Origin: a virus
Reading direction: 5' to 3' (one strand)
IMG/VR virus record: IMGVR_UViG_3300005589_000747
Span: 1 to 44,942 of that record
Length of the DNA: 44,942 nucleotides
A program made the translations under genes and the position numbers. The notes under the pieces are model-generated. The model saw only the letters and a list, made by a program, of their open reading frames with translations, made no database searches and had not been told where the DNA came from. This document shows, piece after piece, positions 15,539 to 24,103 of the stretch (position 1 is its first letter; every line of letters starts with the position of its first letter).

Positions 15539-15942
15539 TGTAAGGCACCCAACTGATCGACCCGGTCATCATCCGCCCGGGTCAGGTTGAGGCTGAACTC
15601 GATCAGCCGCGCCTGGCCATTCTGAAAAAACAGCTTCCGGGTCTCTTCGATCTGGGCGATGAACCACTGGCCGTAGACGTAGCCCTGGCCGTCAATCAAG
15701 ATCCAGCTTTGGCCGCTGGCCTGCATGTCGCGCAGCTTGGTCAGCTGCAGGGGGCCGCCGGTGAGCTCCGGCATCAGGCTGCCGGAGAGGGTGATGGTAT
15801 CCTCACCCGGTCCCAGGTGCTGATAGACCGGCCGCTTTCCGATACGGCTGTTGCTGCCCCAGCGCTGGCTGGTGCTGCGACGCAGCTCCTGGAAGGGTGC
15901 GGAGCGCAGATGAAAGACAAACTGTCCGAGTGTTAGCATCAT
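15535..15942 (-). CDS. U: Tail protein gpU
   Basis: 135 residues, the normal gpU length. Recognisable features are the start LTLGQFVFHLRSAPFQELRR, a W-G-S-N-S-R segment, the LGPGEDTITLSGSLMPELTG strand pair and RLIEFSLNLTRADDD near the end. It is a tail-completion/terminator-type protein in P2. The order T-U-D is conserved. Confidence 0.95.
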   Translation of the reverse strand: MMLTLGQFVFHLRSAPFQELRRSTSQRWGSNSRIGKRPVYQHLGPGEDTITLSGSLMPELTGGPLQLTKLRDMQASGQSWILIDGQGYVYGQWFIAQIEETRKLFFQNGQARLIEFSLNLTRADDDRVDQLGALQ

Positions 15943-15953
15943 GGGGAATTCCT

Positions 15954-18197
15954 TTACGGGCTGTCGTAGAGTGCTGCCATTTGCCGTTGCCGTTGTTGCC
16001 CTTGAATCAACTCCATGACCCGCTTGGCAAAGGCTTCAGAATTTTCCCCCGGCTGCTGTTGGACATTCAGATTAAAGGTGTTGTTGCTGTTGTCGGTGTT
16101 CTGGGTGGCATTTTTGGCCACCATGGGTGCTGTATCACTGTCGGTAAACAGGCCGCCAACTTTTTCACCCAGCCAGCCGCCGCCCATGCCGCCGATAATG
16201 GAACCCACTATGCCGCCGAAGGTGGTGCCGATGACCGGTATCACGGACCCCAGCGCCGCACCAGCGGCCGCGCCAGCCATAGCGCCGCCGATGCCCCCGA
16301 CATCGCTACTTATTGAGGCGGCCTTCTCACCGGCGTTCATGGTGTTGTCAGCGAGTGTTGATCCGATCGCCAGCGCACCAATGCCGGCGCCAATCAGGCC
16401 GGCTTTTCCTGAGAGGCCCTTGCCAATACCTTTCAGCTTTCCACGCCAACCCTTGCCGCCACCTCCACCCAGCATGGCTTCCATTTGCGCTTTTTTGGCG
16501 CGGTATCCCATCCAGGTGATGGCCGTGTTGAGCCCGTTAACGGCTATGATCACGGGCGCGATCGCCAGGGCCAGCGCGCCGATTCCGCCGGTCATTATGG
16601 CCAGGGCCTGGGTCAGGTGAGGGTGTTTGTCGATCCAGCCGCCGATGCCATCAACAATCGGTTCAATGACATTCAGTAGCCGGTCCAACACGGGCAGCAG
16701 TGCATCCCCAATGCGTTGCTGTACGGCGTCCCAACGTTGCTGCATCAGCTGCAGGCGGTTGCGGCGGGTGCTGGAGCGCTCTTTGAATTCCGTCTCCATG
16801 CTGCCGGCGTAGCCGCCGTTGGCCACCAGGCCGATGGCTTGCTGATACTTTTCCAGATTACCCGCGAGCAGGGAGATATCGTCGGCATATTCCAGGCCAA
16901 ACAGGTCCGACAGCACCCCGGCCCGCGCCTGGTTATCCAGTTTGCTCAGGCGCTCCAGGAACCCGGTCAGGGCGCCTTGCCCATCGGCCGCAATGGCTTT
17001 TTCCAGCCCCCCTGCGCTCATGCCGATACGGGCCAGCGCACTCTGGAACTTGTTGCCCTGCTTGGTGGCGGTCTGCATCTTCATCAGCATGGCATTAATG
17101 GCGGTGCCGGCTACCTCTGGTGCCTTACCCAGGGCGATAAAGGCATCGCCCAAGGCGGCGGCCTGGATGGCGCTTAACCCGAACTGTCGGGCATTACCAC
17201 CGACACGCTGCAGCACGGGCACGATATCCCGCGCATGGGCGGCGGTGTTGTTGGAGAGGTGATTGATGGCGTCCCCCAGGCTGGCCATCTCCTGTATGGG
17301 GATTTGATAGATGTTGGAGAGCTTGGCCATGGCATCACCCGCCTCATCCGGCAGCATGTCGAAGGCGGTGGACATTTTTGCCACTGTTTCTACGAACCCG
17401 CCCAGGTCCTTTTCACTCACGCCCAACTGACCGCCAGCGGCCGCAATGGCGGCCAATCCCTCCTTGGCAATGGGAATGGTGCGGGTCAGGTTGATCAGTT
17501 CGCGTGAGAGCTGCCGCAGGCCGTTTGCATTGGAGAAATTGACCACCTTTTTGACATCGGCCATGGCGTCCTCGAACTCCAGGGCCTCCCGCAGCGGTTC
17601 TCTCAGTGCCCCGGTCATCCTGCCGCCGACACGGGTTAAGCCGCCGGCAACCAGGGTGGCGTTGGCGGCGCGCTGCAGCGCGCGGTCATGCCGCTCACGG
17701 GATTTCTGCACCCGAGCGGCCATCTTGGACATGGCCCGCATCTTATTGGTGGTTCTGGCGTAGGCAGCGCCCAGCCGATCTTGTTCTGTACGCAGGTTGC
17801 GCGTATTGATACCTGCGCTGTTCAACTTTGCAGACATCTCCGCTGTTTGTCCGTTCAGCTTTCGCTCGGCTTCGGCCAGCCGTACTACCTTTTTCTTGGC
17901 CGTCTCCAGGTCCTTGGCAAACAGTTTGGCGGCCGCCTTGCCACCCACCTCCATTTGGCGGCGAAAATAGGCGACTTCCTGTTTTGCCTGCGCCAGTCCA
18001 GATGATGTTTTTTTCAGTTGATCCTGCAGATCGCTGAGGCGTTTGATGGCTTTTTTGTTGCGGCCGATATTGAACAGCTCTTTCTGGGTGTTTCCCAGGT
18101 TTTTGGCCAGCTTCTCGGATATGGCCGCTACCTTCTTGGCGGGTTCACTGAATCGATCAATGGCCCGCAGGGTAATTTTGAGATCAAGATCGCTCAT
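15954..18197 (-). CDS. T: Tail tape measure protein gpT
   Basis: 747 residues. Helical, coiled-coil N-terminus (residues 1-190), then a TP901-type core (LREALEFEDAMADVKKVVNF ... DEAGDAMAKLSNIY), then hydrophobic helices near 540-575 and a Gly/Ala-rich segment near 640-690 that could insert in the membrane during DNA entry. The length sets tail length. Upstream, unlike in P2, 176 bases separate its start from the stop of E+E', and this gap holds a plus-strand gene. Confidence 0.95.
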   Translation of the reverse strand: MSDLDLKITLRAIDRFSEPAKKVAAISEKLAKNLGNTQKELFNIGRNKKAIKRLSDLQDQLKKTSSGLAQAKQEVAYFRRQMEVGGKAAAKLFAKDLETAKKKVVRLAEAERKLNGQTAEMSAKLNSAGINTRNLRTEQDRLGAAYARTTNKMRAMSKMAARVQKSRERHDRALQRAANATLVAGGLTRVGGRMTGALREPLREALEFEDAMADVKKVVNFSNANGLRQLSRELINLTRTIPIAKEGLAAIAAAGGQLGVSEKDLGGFVETVAKMSTAFDMLPDEAGDAMAKLSNIYQIPIQEMASLGDAINHLSNNTAAHARDIVPVLQRVGGNARQFGLSAIQAAALGDAFIALGKAPEVAGTAINAMLMKMQTATKQGNKFQSALARIGMSAGGLEKAIAADGQGALTGFLERLSKLDNQARAGVLSDLFGLEYADDISLLAGNLEKYQQAIGLVANGGYAGSMETEFKERSSTRRNRLQLMQQRWDAVQQRIGDALLPVLDRLLNVIEPIVDGIGGWIDKHPHLTQALAIMTGGIGALALAIAPVIIAVNGLNTAITWMGYRAKKAQMEAMLGGGGGKGWRGKLKGIGKGLSGKAGLIGAGIGALAIGSTLADNTMNAGEKAASISSDVGGIGGAMAGAAAGAALGSVIPVIGTTFGGIVGSIIGGMGGGWLGEKVGGLFTDSDTAPMVAKNATQNTDNSNNTFNLNVQQQPGENSEAFAKRVMELIQGQQRQRQMAALYDSP

Positions 18198-18207
18198 GCG
18201 TTATACT
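18178..18207 (+). promoter_or_regulatory. Candidate plus-strand promoter inside 5' end of T
   Basis: TTGAGA (18178-18183), a 17-base spacer, then TTATAC (18201-18206). Transcription would start about base 18214, which is the A of the ATG of the small membrane protein gene, implying a leaderless or near-leaderless message. Quality of both boxes is fair; no experimental support. Confidence 0.5.
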
Positions 18208-18213
18208 CTGAGT

Positions 18214-18399
18214 ATGGATACCGTAAAAAACTATCTTCGCGCGTTCTGGCCCCAGTTGCTGCCGGCCGCTGTAGGTGCCGCTTCAACCGTATGGCTGTTG
18301 TGGGGTCTGCATCCCGTAACGCTAGCCACTATCTCCCTGGTGGTCGGCGTGGGTATCTTCTTCTCGCTGGTGTTCATCGCCCTGGCTTTTGATTGGTGA
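18214..18399 (+). CDS. 61-residue two-span membrane protein, antisense to tail operon
   Basis: Sequence shows an amphipathic start (MDTVKNYLRAFWPQLL), then two hydrophobic spans (PAAVGAASTVWLLWGL and LATISLVVGVGIFFSLVFI) joined by a short HPVT turn. It occupies the gap between T and E+E', reads against the late operon and overlaps the E' end by 26 bases. No ribosome site is visible, but a promoter-like pair places the transcript start at the ATG. An independently expressed small membrane protein in a prophage suggests lysogenic conversion or superinfection exclusion; this is inference. Confidence 0.6.
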   Translation: MDTVKNYLRAFWPQLLPAAVGAASTVWLLWGLHPVTLATISLVVGVGIFFSLVFIALAFDW

Positions 18400-18780
18400 C
18401 AGTCCGCTCTTTGGCCAGTTGGTGAAATTCACTCAGCTCCTCCAGCGTTAACGCCTTCAGCTCTGACGGTTGCCAATGAAATACAGCGGCCAGGTTGGCC
18501 ATGATGGGCCGCAGCCGCTGCAGGGTCATTCCAAAAAACCGACCACCTCATCACTGATGTGATTGAAGTCTGCCGCATCCAGCCGCCGCACCTCTTCGGG
18601 TGATACTTCACTCAGCAGCGAGAGCAGGCGGATGGACTTCTTGAGCTGGGTGGATTCCTCCTCCATGATCTCAATGTCCTTGACGCGCGGCCGGCGCACG
18701 GTGATGGTTTTGATTTCGCGTCCGTTGTCGCCTTGAATCGGGTGTTTCAGGGTAAATTCTGTCACGGGTCTGTTCTCCAA
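18374..18780 (-). CDS. E+E': Tail assembly protein gpE+E' (-1 frameshift product)
   Basis: Ribosomes slipping -1 at the T-TTT-TTG heptamer (18532-18538) would continue for 52 codons in the second frame, giving a 135-residue protein. The extension has the expected features of P2 E' (RPIMANLAAVFHW, then SELKALTLEELSEFHQLAKE) and ends at 18374. P2 and many long-tailed phages make the same overlapping pair as tail tape-measure chaperones. The extension is open all the way, with no stop, supporting function. Confidence 0.88.
18526..18780 (-). CDS. E: Tail assembly protein gpE
   Basis: 84 residues, the zero-frame product of the E/E+E' pair. It starts MENRPVTEFTLKHPIQGDNG and contains the TVRRPRVKDIEIMEEE segment found in gpE-type chaperones. 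It probably coats the tape measure protein with E+E' before tube polymerisation. The stop lies 4 bases after the slippery heptamer. Confidence 0.92.
   Translation of the reverse strand: MENRPVTEFTLKHPIQGDNGREIKTITVRRPRVKDIEIMEEESTQLKKSIRLLSLLSEVSPEEVRRLDAADFNHISDEVVGFLE
18532..18538 (-). promoter_or_regulatory. Programmed -1 ribosomal frameshift site
   Basis: On the minus strand the heptamer is TTTTTTG, in phase T-TTT-TTG with gpE codons, the same type of slippery sequence used by P2. A G+C-rich region follows and could fold downstream. The stop of gpE is 4 bases beyond. Confidence 0.88.
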
Positions 18781-18833
18781 ATTAAAATAGGGTGGCCGTC
18801 CCTGGCCGCTTGTTGCTCGTTAAGGGTGCCGGG

Positions 18834-19343
18834 CTACAGACCCAGGGCTTCCCGCTGTTTCTTCAGGCGGTCCTCGCCGTTGACTATCTCAATCATGTTG
18901 AGTACGTCAATCTCGATCACCACCTCATCGTTGACGATGTACTTGAAGTAGGTCAGGGATCCGCTGACCTTCATCTTGGTGTCGTCGCCGGTCTTGGCGG
19001 TGCCCATGTCGATCTCTTTGAAGCGGCCGCGCATGACCACTTCCACGGCGTCGGTGGTGCAGCTGCTGTCGTCTGACTGGTAGGCACCACGGAAGCGCAT
19101 GCCAACACCGGACACATCCCACAGGCCGAACTGGTTCAGGATGGCACGGGAGACCTCATGCAGGGTGAACTCGGCCTCCAACTTCTCCATGCCCATGTCG
19201 ATGTCGATGGGGGCATTCATGCCGCCGGCGCGTAGCTCTTCCATCTTGCGGGCCAGTTTGGGCAGTACGAATTCGTCCACCCGTCCGGCATACCCTTCAC
19301 CATCGATGAAGGAGTTAAAATTTTTCAGGCTCTTTGGCAACAT
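18834..19343 (-). CDS. FII: Major tail tube protein gpFII
   Basis: 169 residues, the usual gpFII size. Start MLPKSLKNFNSFIDGEGYAG and the internal VMRGRFKEIDMGTAKTGDD and SLTYFKYIVNDEVVIEIDVL segments are typical. Hexameric rings of this protein form the inner tube. It lies below the sheath gene, from which it is separated by 65 bases with a small hairpin. Confidence 0.95.
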   Translation of the reverse strand: MLPKSLKNFNSFIDGEGYAGRVDEFVLPKLARKMEELRAGGMNAPIDIDMGMEKLEAEFTLHEVSRAILNQFGLWDVSGVGMRFRGAYQSDDSSCTTDAVEVVMRGRFKEIDMGTAKTGDDTKMKVSGSLTYFKYIVNDEVVIEIDVLNMIEIVNGEDRLKKQREALGL

Positions 19344-19378
19344 CTTGATAATCCTCTTTCGTTAACCGGATGGGTCGA

Positions 19379-19398
19379 CCGCCCACCCCGGAGGGCGG
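19379..19398. repeat. Small hairpin between sheath and tube genes
   Basis: CCGCCC and GGGCGG arms with an 8-base loop, in the 65-base gap between FI and FII. No T run follows on either strand. It might protect the tube mRNA end or tune the FI/FII ratio. Confidence 0.45.
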
Positions 19399-19408
19399 GC
19401 GCTACGCC

Positions 19409-20584
19409 TTACTGCTGAATCAGCTGCACCAGGTATTCATTGGTGATGCGGGAGAAGAACTGCAGGTTCTCCAACGGCGGGATGGGCGTGTAGTCATAAT
19501 CGATATACAGCTTGCCGCTTTCCAGCACCTCCACGGTGTTTTTGTCAGGATCCACCCAGGCCTGCGCGTCCACGATATAGCCCAGGGCCTTCAGCTCACG
19601 GAACTTGGCGTTGACCCCTTCGACAATGTCACGGATCAGGGTTTTGCTCATCGGCTTGTCCACCGCCCACATGTGCGCCTCGGCGATGGTGTCGGCCAGG
19701 ATGTCGCCGGTACGGGTTGCGGTCTCAAAGGCAAACTTGGGATCGGCGCTGCAGGTGCGCGAACCCCAGAAGCGGAAGCCATCCTCCCGGATCAGGGTGG
19801 TGACTTCGCTGCCGTTCAGGTAGTTGGTGTCGGTGGCCTCTTCCTGCAGATCGAAATAGAGATCCTTGCTGATACCGGTCACCCCGGACACGGCGACGTT
19901 GGAGAGGTTCTTGTGCCAGCCGATATCGTTGTCGATCTTGGCGCGCAACCCCAGCGCCCTGGCCACAGCGGCCAGCTCCACGGTTTGACTGGTGGCTACA
20001 TCCCAGCCGGTGAACTCCGGCCAGATCAGCATCAGGCGCTTGCTGCCGAAGTTGGCCCGGTAGGCGACGGCATCCTCCTTGGTGGCGGCACTGTCACAGC
20101 TCACATAGGCGAAGGCACGCAGCTTGTCGGCGATACTCTCGAACTCGGTAGCAACGGCCTGTACATCCAGCCCGGGCGCACCAAGAATGCGCGGCTTGAG
20201 TCCGACCTTGGCCTTGCAGGTCAACAGGGCCTGCAGGCCGGTGTGAGAACCGTCGGCCTGCACGGTACCGATGACGTTGCTGGTGGTGGCTGCCGCGTCA
20301 ACACCTTCCTCGACCCGGATCACGATCACATTCGGGGCGATCTGGTCAAAGATGGCATCCATGGCGGCCGGCAGGGTGCCGTTGCCGTCGCCAACCGTGT
20401 CCAGTGCACCGGCCTCGGACCGGTTACCGGCGATCAGCACCGGGGTGTTGAGCGGGAACTTGGCCGCATCGGCGTCCGGCGCGGTGCCGACAATGCCAAT
20501 AACTGCGGTGTTGATCATGCGAATGGGGCGGGTGCCCTCGGTAACTTCTGCGACGCGGACGCCGTGGTGGTAATCAGCGGGCAT
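19409..20584 (-). CDS. FI: Contractile tail sheath protein gpFI
   Basis: 391 residues, matching P2 FI. The start DYHHGVRVAEVTEGTRPI and INTAVIGIVGTAPDADAAKF are the classic N-terminal signature; FRFWGSRTCSADPKFAFETA and the C-terminal DYDYTPIPPLENLQFFSRIT are also diagnostic. It forms the contractile outer sheath. Its ATG lies one base below the stop of the fibre assembly gene. Confidence 0.97.
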   Translation of the reverse strand: MPADYHHGVRVAEVTEGTRPIRMINTAVIGIVGTAPDADAAKFPLNTPVLIAGNRSEAGALDTVGDGNGTLPAAMDAIFDQIAPNVIVIRVEEGVDAAATTSNVIGTVQADGSHTGLQALLTCKAKVGLKPRILGAPGLDVQAVATEFESIADKLRAFAYVSCDSAATKEDAVAYRANFGSKRLMLIWPEFTGWDVATSQTVELAAVARALGLRAKIDNDIGWHKNLSNVAVSGVTGISKDLYFDLQEEATDTNYLNGSEVTTLIREDGFRFWGSRTCSADPKFAFETATRTGDILADTIAEAHMWAVDKPMSKTLIRDIVEGVNAKFRELKALGYIVDAQAWVDPDKNTVEVLESGKLYIDYDYTPIPPLENLQFFSRITNEYLVQLIQQ

Positions 20585-20585
20585 T

Positions 20586-21266
20586 TCAGGCCTCCAGTGC
20601 TTGGGCTAGGGTGTTAATGGCAGAGACAATGGCGTCTGCCGCATTCTGTTTCTCGGTGGTATCCACACCGGCGGCTACGGCGCCGGGCAGTTCAGCGCGG
20701 GCCGCTTCCGCATGGGCGCCGAATTGGTTGAACGCCACCGCCATGGCAATGATCAGGTCGGCCTGCTCGCGCTTGGTCAGTCCGCGCTTGGCCGATTCAT
20801 ACACCAGGTAGGGGTAATCGTTGGCCGATACAGTGCCTGGATAGCCAGCCGCCACGTAGCGCAGTGACTCCTGATACTTCTGCTCATAGCGGGTGGCGCG
20901 GCTGGCATATTGTGTATAAACCGTGTCGCAAAGCTGATCGATGGCGCGTTCTGCCGCGGCGATGATTTCGCCATCGGTGAACACTTTTTCCGGCTCACTG
21001 AACACGGCGCTTGCCGGTGGCTCGATGCCGATGTCGGTGATTTCACCGCGTGATCCATCGGGTAACCAGTAGGTGGTGCCTCGGTAGTCTGGCTTTACAG
21101 TCCACGTATTACCCTCACGAACGGCGACCTGCTTGCTGCCGGTGGTGGGTGGTGCGTCCGTTGTTGCGTGTGCTGGAATCATCGGTTTTTCTTCAACCGG
21201 GTCCAGTCTGGCGATGGATGATCCGATCTTTTCACCGTTCAGCGGATTGTAGTGATAGATATTCAT
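20586..21266 (-). CDS. Tail fibre assembly protein
   Basis: 226 residues from MNIYHYN; this ATG has a GAGGTCGG site, while an upstream TTG does not. The start IYHYNPLNGEKIGSSIARLD, then MIPAHATTDAPP and PDYRGTTYWLPDG, is the pattern of tail fibre assembly (Tfa-like/DUF4376-region) proteins. The C-terminal half is helical and ends with SAINTLAQALEA. It should chaperone the fibre encoded by the gene just upstream. Confidence 0.8.
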   Translation of the reverse strand: MNIYHYNPLNGEKIGSSIARLDPVEEKPMIPAHATTDAPPTTGSKQVAVREGNTWTVKPDYRGTTYWLPDGSRGEITDIGIEPPASAVFSEPEKVFTDGEIIAAAERAIDQLCDTVYTQYASRATRYEQKYQESLRYVAAGYPGTVSANDYPYLVYESAKRGLTKREQADLIIAMAVAFNQFGAHAEAARAELPGAVAAGVDTTEKQNAADAIVSAINTLAQALEA

Positions 21267-21274
21267 GGCCGACC

Positions 21275-22081
21275 TCAATATTTAATGCAGATCATTTTTG
21301 GGATGTTGCGGGGACGGGATTCCGTGCCGCGTGTCGAAGTCAATGGGTTAGGGGTCAGTGATCCGCCATCCACAGCAAGGCGATGGCCCGCCGTGTATCC
21401 TTCTGTGTTTTTCCCAAAGGAGAGCGACTGCGCGCTGTACGATGCCTCACCCTGGATATGATTGTGAGCTTTGTTGTCGTCTGACTGCGCGGACCCGAGT
21501 CCGCGTCCAGCGTCGACACCGCGCCCATGATCCCATCCACGGATTGCCTCACCACGGCTGTCAGGGAGGCGGAACGTAGTTGCGCCATCACCATCACTAA
21601 AGCCGCCCCACTTGTCCGCAAACCATTCGGCTTCCGTGTGCAGGTTTCCTGACGTCTGGGCGTATGCCCACAAATCCGGGTAGGACGCGCGCGACAGCAG
21701 GCTGCCATCTTCTTCAACTGTTCCAGTCGGAGGCGTGTCACTGTTGACCATGATGCTGGCGCCGACTGGTAATGATTGTGCGGTGATGGCCTTATAGAGC
21801 GCATCGCCTTCCTGCTGTGTTAGATACTGCGGGTGCGGATCCTGGTCGTCGAGATGGCCTATATCCAGGTACTGTGAATGCGGGTCAGGCTTGGCTTCGT
21901 GGTCATCCACGGACTCTGCCGCCTGCAGGTTGGCAAGCAGGTTCTTCAGGTACAGCGTCCGGTTTGCCAACTGCTTGGCCTGCAGGTTGTCGATACCTTC
22001 CGCACCGCCCAACACAGGGTCGGTAATCTCCAGCTGATAAATACCAGCTTCCCACTGATCCGCTTCTGGCAGATTAGCCAT
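21275..22081 (-). CDS. Tail fibre / collar-domain protein (gpH position)
   Basis: 268 residues. N-terminal 60 residues match short gpH-type fibre bases (LPEADQWEAGIYQLEITDPV, NLQAKQLANRTLYLKNLL). A phage tail collar domain follows at about 105-175 with FRLPDSRGEAIRGWDHGRG, and the C-terminus ends RPRNIPKMICIKY as many fibres do. P2 gpH is much longer, so this is a compact fibre. It recognises the host surface. The final 8 bases overlap the fibre assembly upstream region, and its start overlaps gpI. Confidence 0.88.
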   Translation of the reverse strand: MANLPEADQWEAGIYQLEITDPVLGGAEGIDNLQAKQLANRTLYLKNLLANLQAAESVDDHEAKPDPHSQYLDIGHLDDQDPHPQYLTQQEGDALYKAITAQSLPVGASIMVNSDTPPTGTVEEDGSLLSRASYPDLWAYAQTSGNLHTEAEWFADKWGGFSDGDGATTFRLPDSRGEAIRGWDHGRGVDAGRGLGSAQSDDNKAHNHIQGEASYSAQSLSFGKNTEGYTAGHRLAVDGGSLTPNPLTSTRGTESRPRNIPKMICIKY

Positions 22082-22649
22082 ATATCAGGCCTCCATTGTG
22101 TTTCCTGGAACCATCCCGGCTATAGATGCCGTTGTGGTGCAATTGCATATAACGCAGGGCAGCCAGGTGACTGCGGGCGTTTTTGTAGTGGCGAATCCTG
22201 GCGTTGATTTCATCCACTGTTGACTGGTCAGGTATGGCGCCGATGTTCAGCACCACGTCAAACTCATAAGGAGCCAGTTTGTCGCCGTGAGTAATGCTGG
22301 AGTTGCGGTCATAGGTGCCATCACGCAGGTACTTGACCCGCTCCAGCACTTCTACATCGCCATAACCCATGGCCTGCAGCGCGCGGCGCAGTCCGCCCGG
22401 TGTGCCCTTGGTGCGATGCACCGTTACTGATTCAGCGATCACTGCGCGCTGGGTCGCCTCTGGCCAGCTGCTATCCCAGACATCCACCGACAGAGTCCAG
22501 GCCAGCCAGGGCAGCAGGGCCGCCGGGCAGGTGTCCGGGTTCCAGAGATCCCGCAACGGCACATCGATGGATTCGATGGCGCTGTTGATGGCGGCCTCGG
22601 CGGCCTGTTCCAGCGGGCTGGCGTTGGGTGGCAACAGGCGGGTGGTCAT
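22074..22649 (-). CDS. I: Tail protein gpI (baseplate wedge)
   Basis: 191 residues. Start TTRLLPPNASPLEQAAEAAI and DVPLRDLWNPDTCPAALLPW LAW (split here) are hallmarks of the gpI family; a TKGTPGGLRRALQAMGYGDV segment follows. It bridges gpJ and the fibres. Its ATG overlaps the stop of an 80-residue gene that is absent from P2's J-I interval. Confidence 0.95.
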   Translation of the reverse strand: MTTRLLPPNASPLEQAAEAAINSAIESIDVPLRDLWNPDTCPAALLPWLAWTLSVDVWDSSWPEATQRAVIAESVTVHRTKGTPGGLRRALQAMGYGDVEVLERVKYLRDGTYDRNSSITHGDKLAPYEFDVVLNIGAIPDQSTVDEINARIRHYKNARSHLAALRYMQLHHNGIYSRDGSRKHNGGLIYG

Positions 22650-22888
22650 ATGCCGATCACCTCATCATCGCCTTCGTCAGGCTCAATGCTCTTCTGGCAA
22701 TGGTTCGGGTCAAACCGGTGCAGCAACAGGCAGATCCAGCGGCAGACCCGGCAACGGCCATCCCGTACCGCGCGACCCATGCGGCTGCTCAACGTTTCGT
22801 CCGGATCGCCGGCCAACAATGTATTGGCAAACTGATCCAGCGCGATCAGCAGATTCCAGCCGTAGCGTTTCAGCTTATTCATCCACAC
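22646..22888 (-). CDS. Small Cys-rich phage protein between J and I
   Basis: 80 residues. The segment WNLLIALDQFANTLLAGDPD followed by ETLSSRMGRA is a pattern I associate with a common small phage family often encoded near tail or lysis genes. A CRVCRW motif and later HCQK might bind metal. It overlaps J by 14 bases and I by 4, so it is translationally coupled to both. Function unknown; the site is occupied by nothing in P2. Confidence 0.75.
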   Translation of the reverse strand: MWMNKLKRYGWNLLIALDQFANTLLAGDPDETLSSRMGRAVRDGRCRVCRWICLLLHRFDPNHCQKSIEPDEGDDEVIGI

Positions 22889-23774
22889 CCCCGGCAGTGA
22901 CGGTGATGGCGGTGCAATAGGCGGACTCGGTGGGTGACACCGGGATATCCTGGGTGGGGGATGCGATTACCACGTTTTGAACGCCTGGCTGATGCAGGGC
23001 GGCAAACAGACCGGAACGGGTAATGTCATGGCCCAGCCGGTGGTGGTCCGTCACATAGGCCAGTGCGGCATCTTCAGCCGCCTGGCGTGCCACCGTGGAA
23101 TCCGGACCGTCATAAAAGGTAAGGGTGGCGGTTAACACATACGGGATAATGGTGGCGCTCTGCACGGTGACGTTATCGGTCAGCGGGCGGATAGTGTCCG
23201 CGTTGACCACCTGAAACACGTCGTCTTGCAACTCCGCCGTGGCGGTACCGTCGCCATCGGTTGACAGCACAGTGACCAGAACTTCACCCGGGTCCGGGCT
23301 TTCAATACCCACATCCAGCACCTCCGGAGAGGCAGTCAGCGCCCAGAATACATAGGCTCCTTCCGGTCCGGCGGTGCTGTGGCCTTCCAGTGATATCTGA
23401 ATACGCGCGCGCATCCGTTGATCAGATTCGTAAGTGGGTGGAATTGGCGGAATGGCCTGCGGATTACCCGCGTCAACCAACAGGCGCTGCACACCAAACA
23501 GCGCCCCCAATTGATCCAGGTCAGTACCGGTGGCATAGGCCAGCATCACCGCCCGTGCGGCATTGTTGACCCGTTGGCGCAGGGTAAGGGCGATATAGGC
23601 GGCAGACTCCATCAGCTTGGTCAGAGGCTCGCTTTCCAGATCCAGCAGCGCAGCGTGCTCCGGTGCCCGGGTAGTGAAGTCCGCGCGGATATTCGCCAGC
23701 AGGGTTTCAAAGTCGAGCGATTCAATCACACCCGGCGCGGCCAGCTTGGAGAGGTCGATGGCGGTAAAGCTCAT
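22875..23774 (-). CDS. J: Baseplate wedge protein gpJ
   Basis: 299 residues, as in P2. The start FTAIDLSKLAAPGVIESLDF and YATGTDLDQLGALFGVQRLL are diagnostic; GVQNVVIASPTQDIPVSPTE near the C-terminus is also typical. It belongs to the baseplate J family (T4 gp6-like). Its ATG overlaps the gpW stop. Confidence 0.95.
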   Translation of the reverse strand: MSFTAIDLSKLAAPGVIESLDFETLLANIRADFTTRAPEHAALLDLESEPLTKLMESAAYIALTLRQRVNNAARAVMLAYATGTDLDQLGALFGVQRLLVDAGNPQAIPPIPPTYESDQRMRARIQISLEGHSTAGPEGAYVFWALTASPEVLDVGIESPDPGEVLVTVLSTDGDGTATAELQDDVFQVVNADTIRPLTDNVTVQSATIIPYVLTATLTFYDGPDSTVARQAAEDAALAYVTDHHRLGHDITRSGLFAALHQPGVQNVVIASPTQDIPVSPTESAYCTAITVTAGGVDE

Positions 23775-24100
23775 AGCGTGATCTCCAGCGAGACATCGCC
23801 TGTCACGGTACGGCCTTCAATAATCAGCACCAGGTGACCCTGTTCCGCTTGCGTGGCGTCCAGTTGTACCCGGTGCAGCTGAATGCGGGGTTCCCAGCGC
23901 ATCAGGGCATCGGCGGTGGCGGCATACAGCGCCAGGAGGGTGGCGCCGTGCATCGGGGCATCGACCAGGCGAAACAGGCCGGACCCATAATCGCGGCGCA
24001 TCACCCGCGACCCGATGGGGGTCGTGAGGATGTCCGCGATGGACTGCTCGATGTGAGACAGTCCATCCAGGGTTTTGCCTGTTGTCGCCTGCATGCCCAT
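23771..24100 (-). CDS. W: Baseplate protein gpW (gp25-like lysozyme fold)
   Basis: 109 residues. DGLSHIEQSIADILTTPIGS and RVMRRDYGSGLFRLVDAP are the core of the GPW/gp25 family. It nucleates sheath assembly at the baseplate. It lies 3 bases below the PAAR gene stop and overlaps J. Confidence 0.95.
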   Translation of the reverse strand: MGMQATTGKTLDGLSHIEQSIADILTTPIGSRVMRRDYGSGLFRLVDAPMHGATLLALYAATADALMRWEPRIQLHRVQLDATQAEQGHLVLIIEGRTVTGDVSLEITL

Positions 24101-24103
24101 GAT

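Noticed and set aside
19370-20617. Long plus-strand frame (415 codons) opposite the sheath gene
   Set aside because: It is the mirror of the G+C-rich FI coding sequence; the minus strand encodes an unmistakable sheath protein.
21275-22081. Possible diversity-generating retroelement target at the fibre gene
   Set aside because: No reverse transcriptase, template repeat or variable repeat is found near the collar-domain gene.
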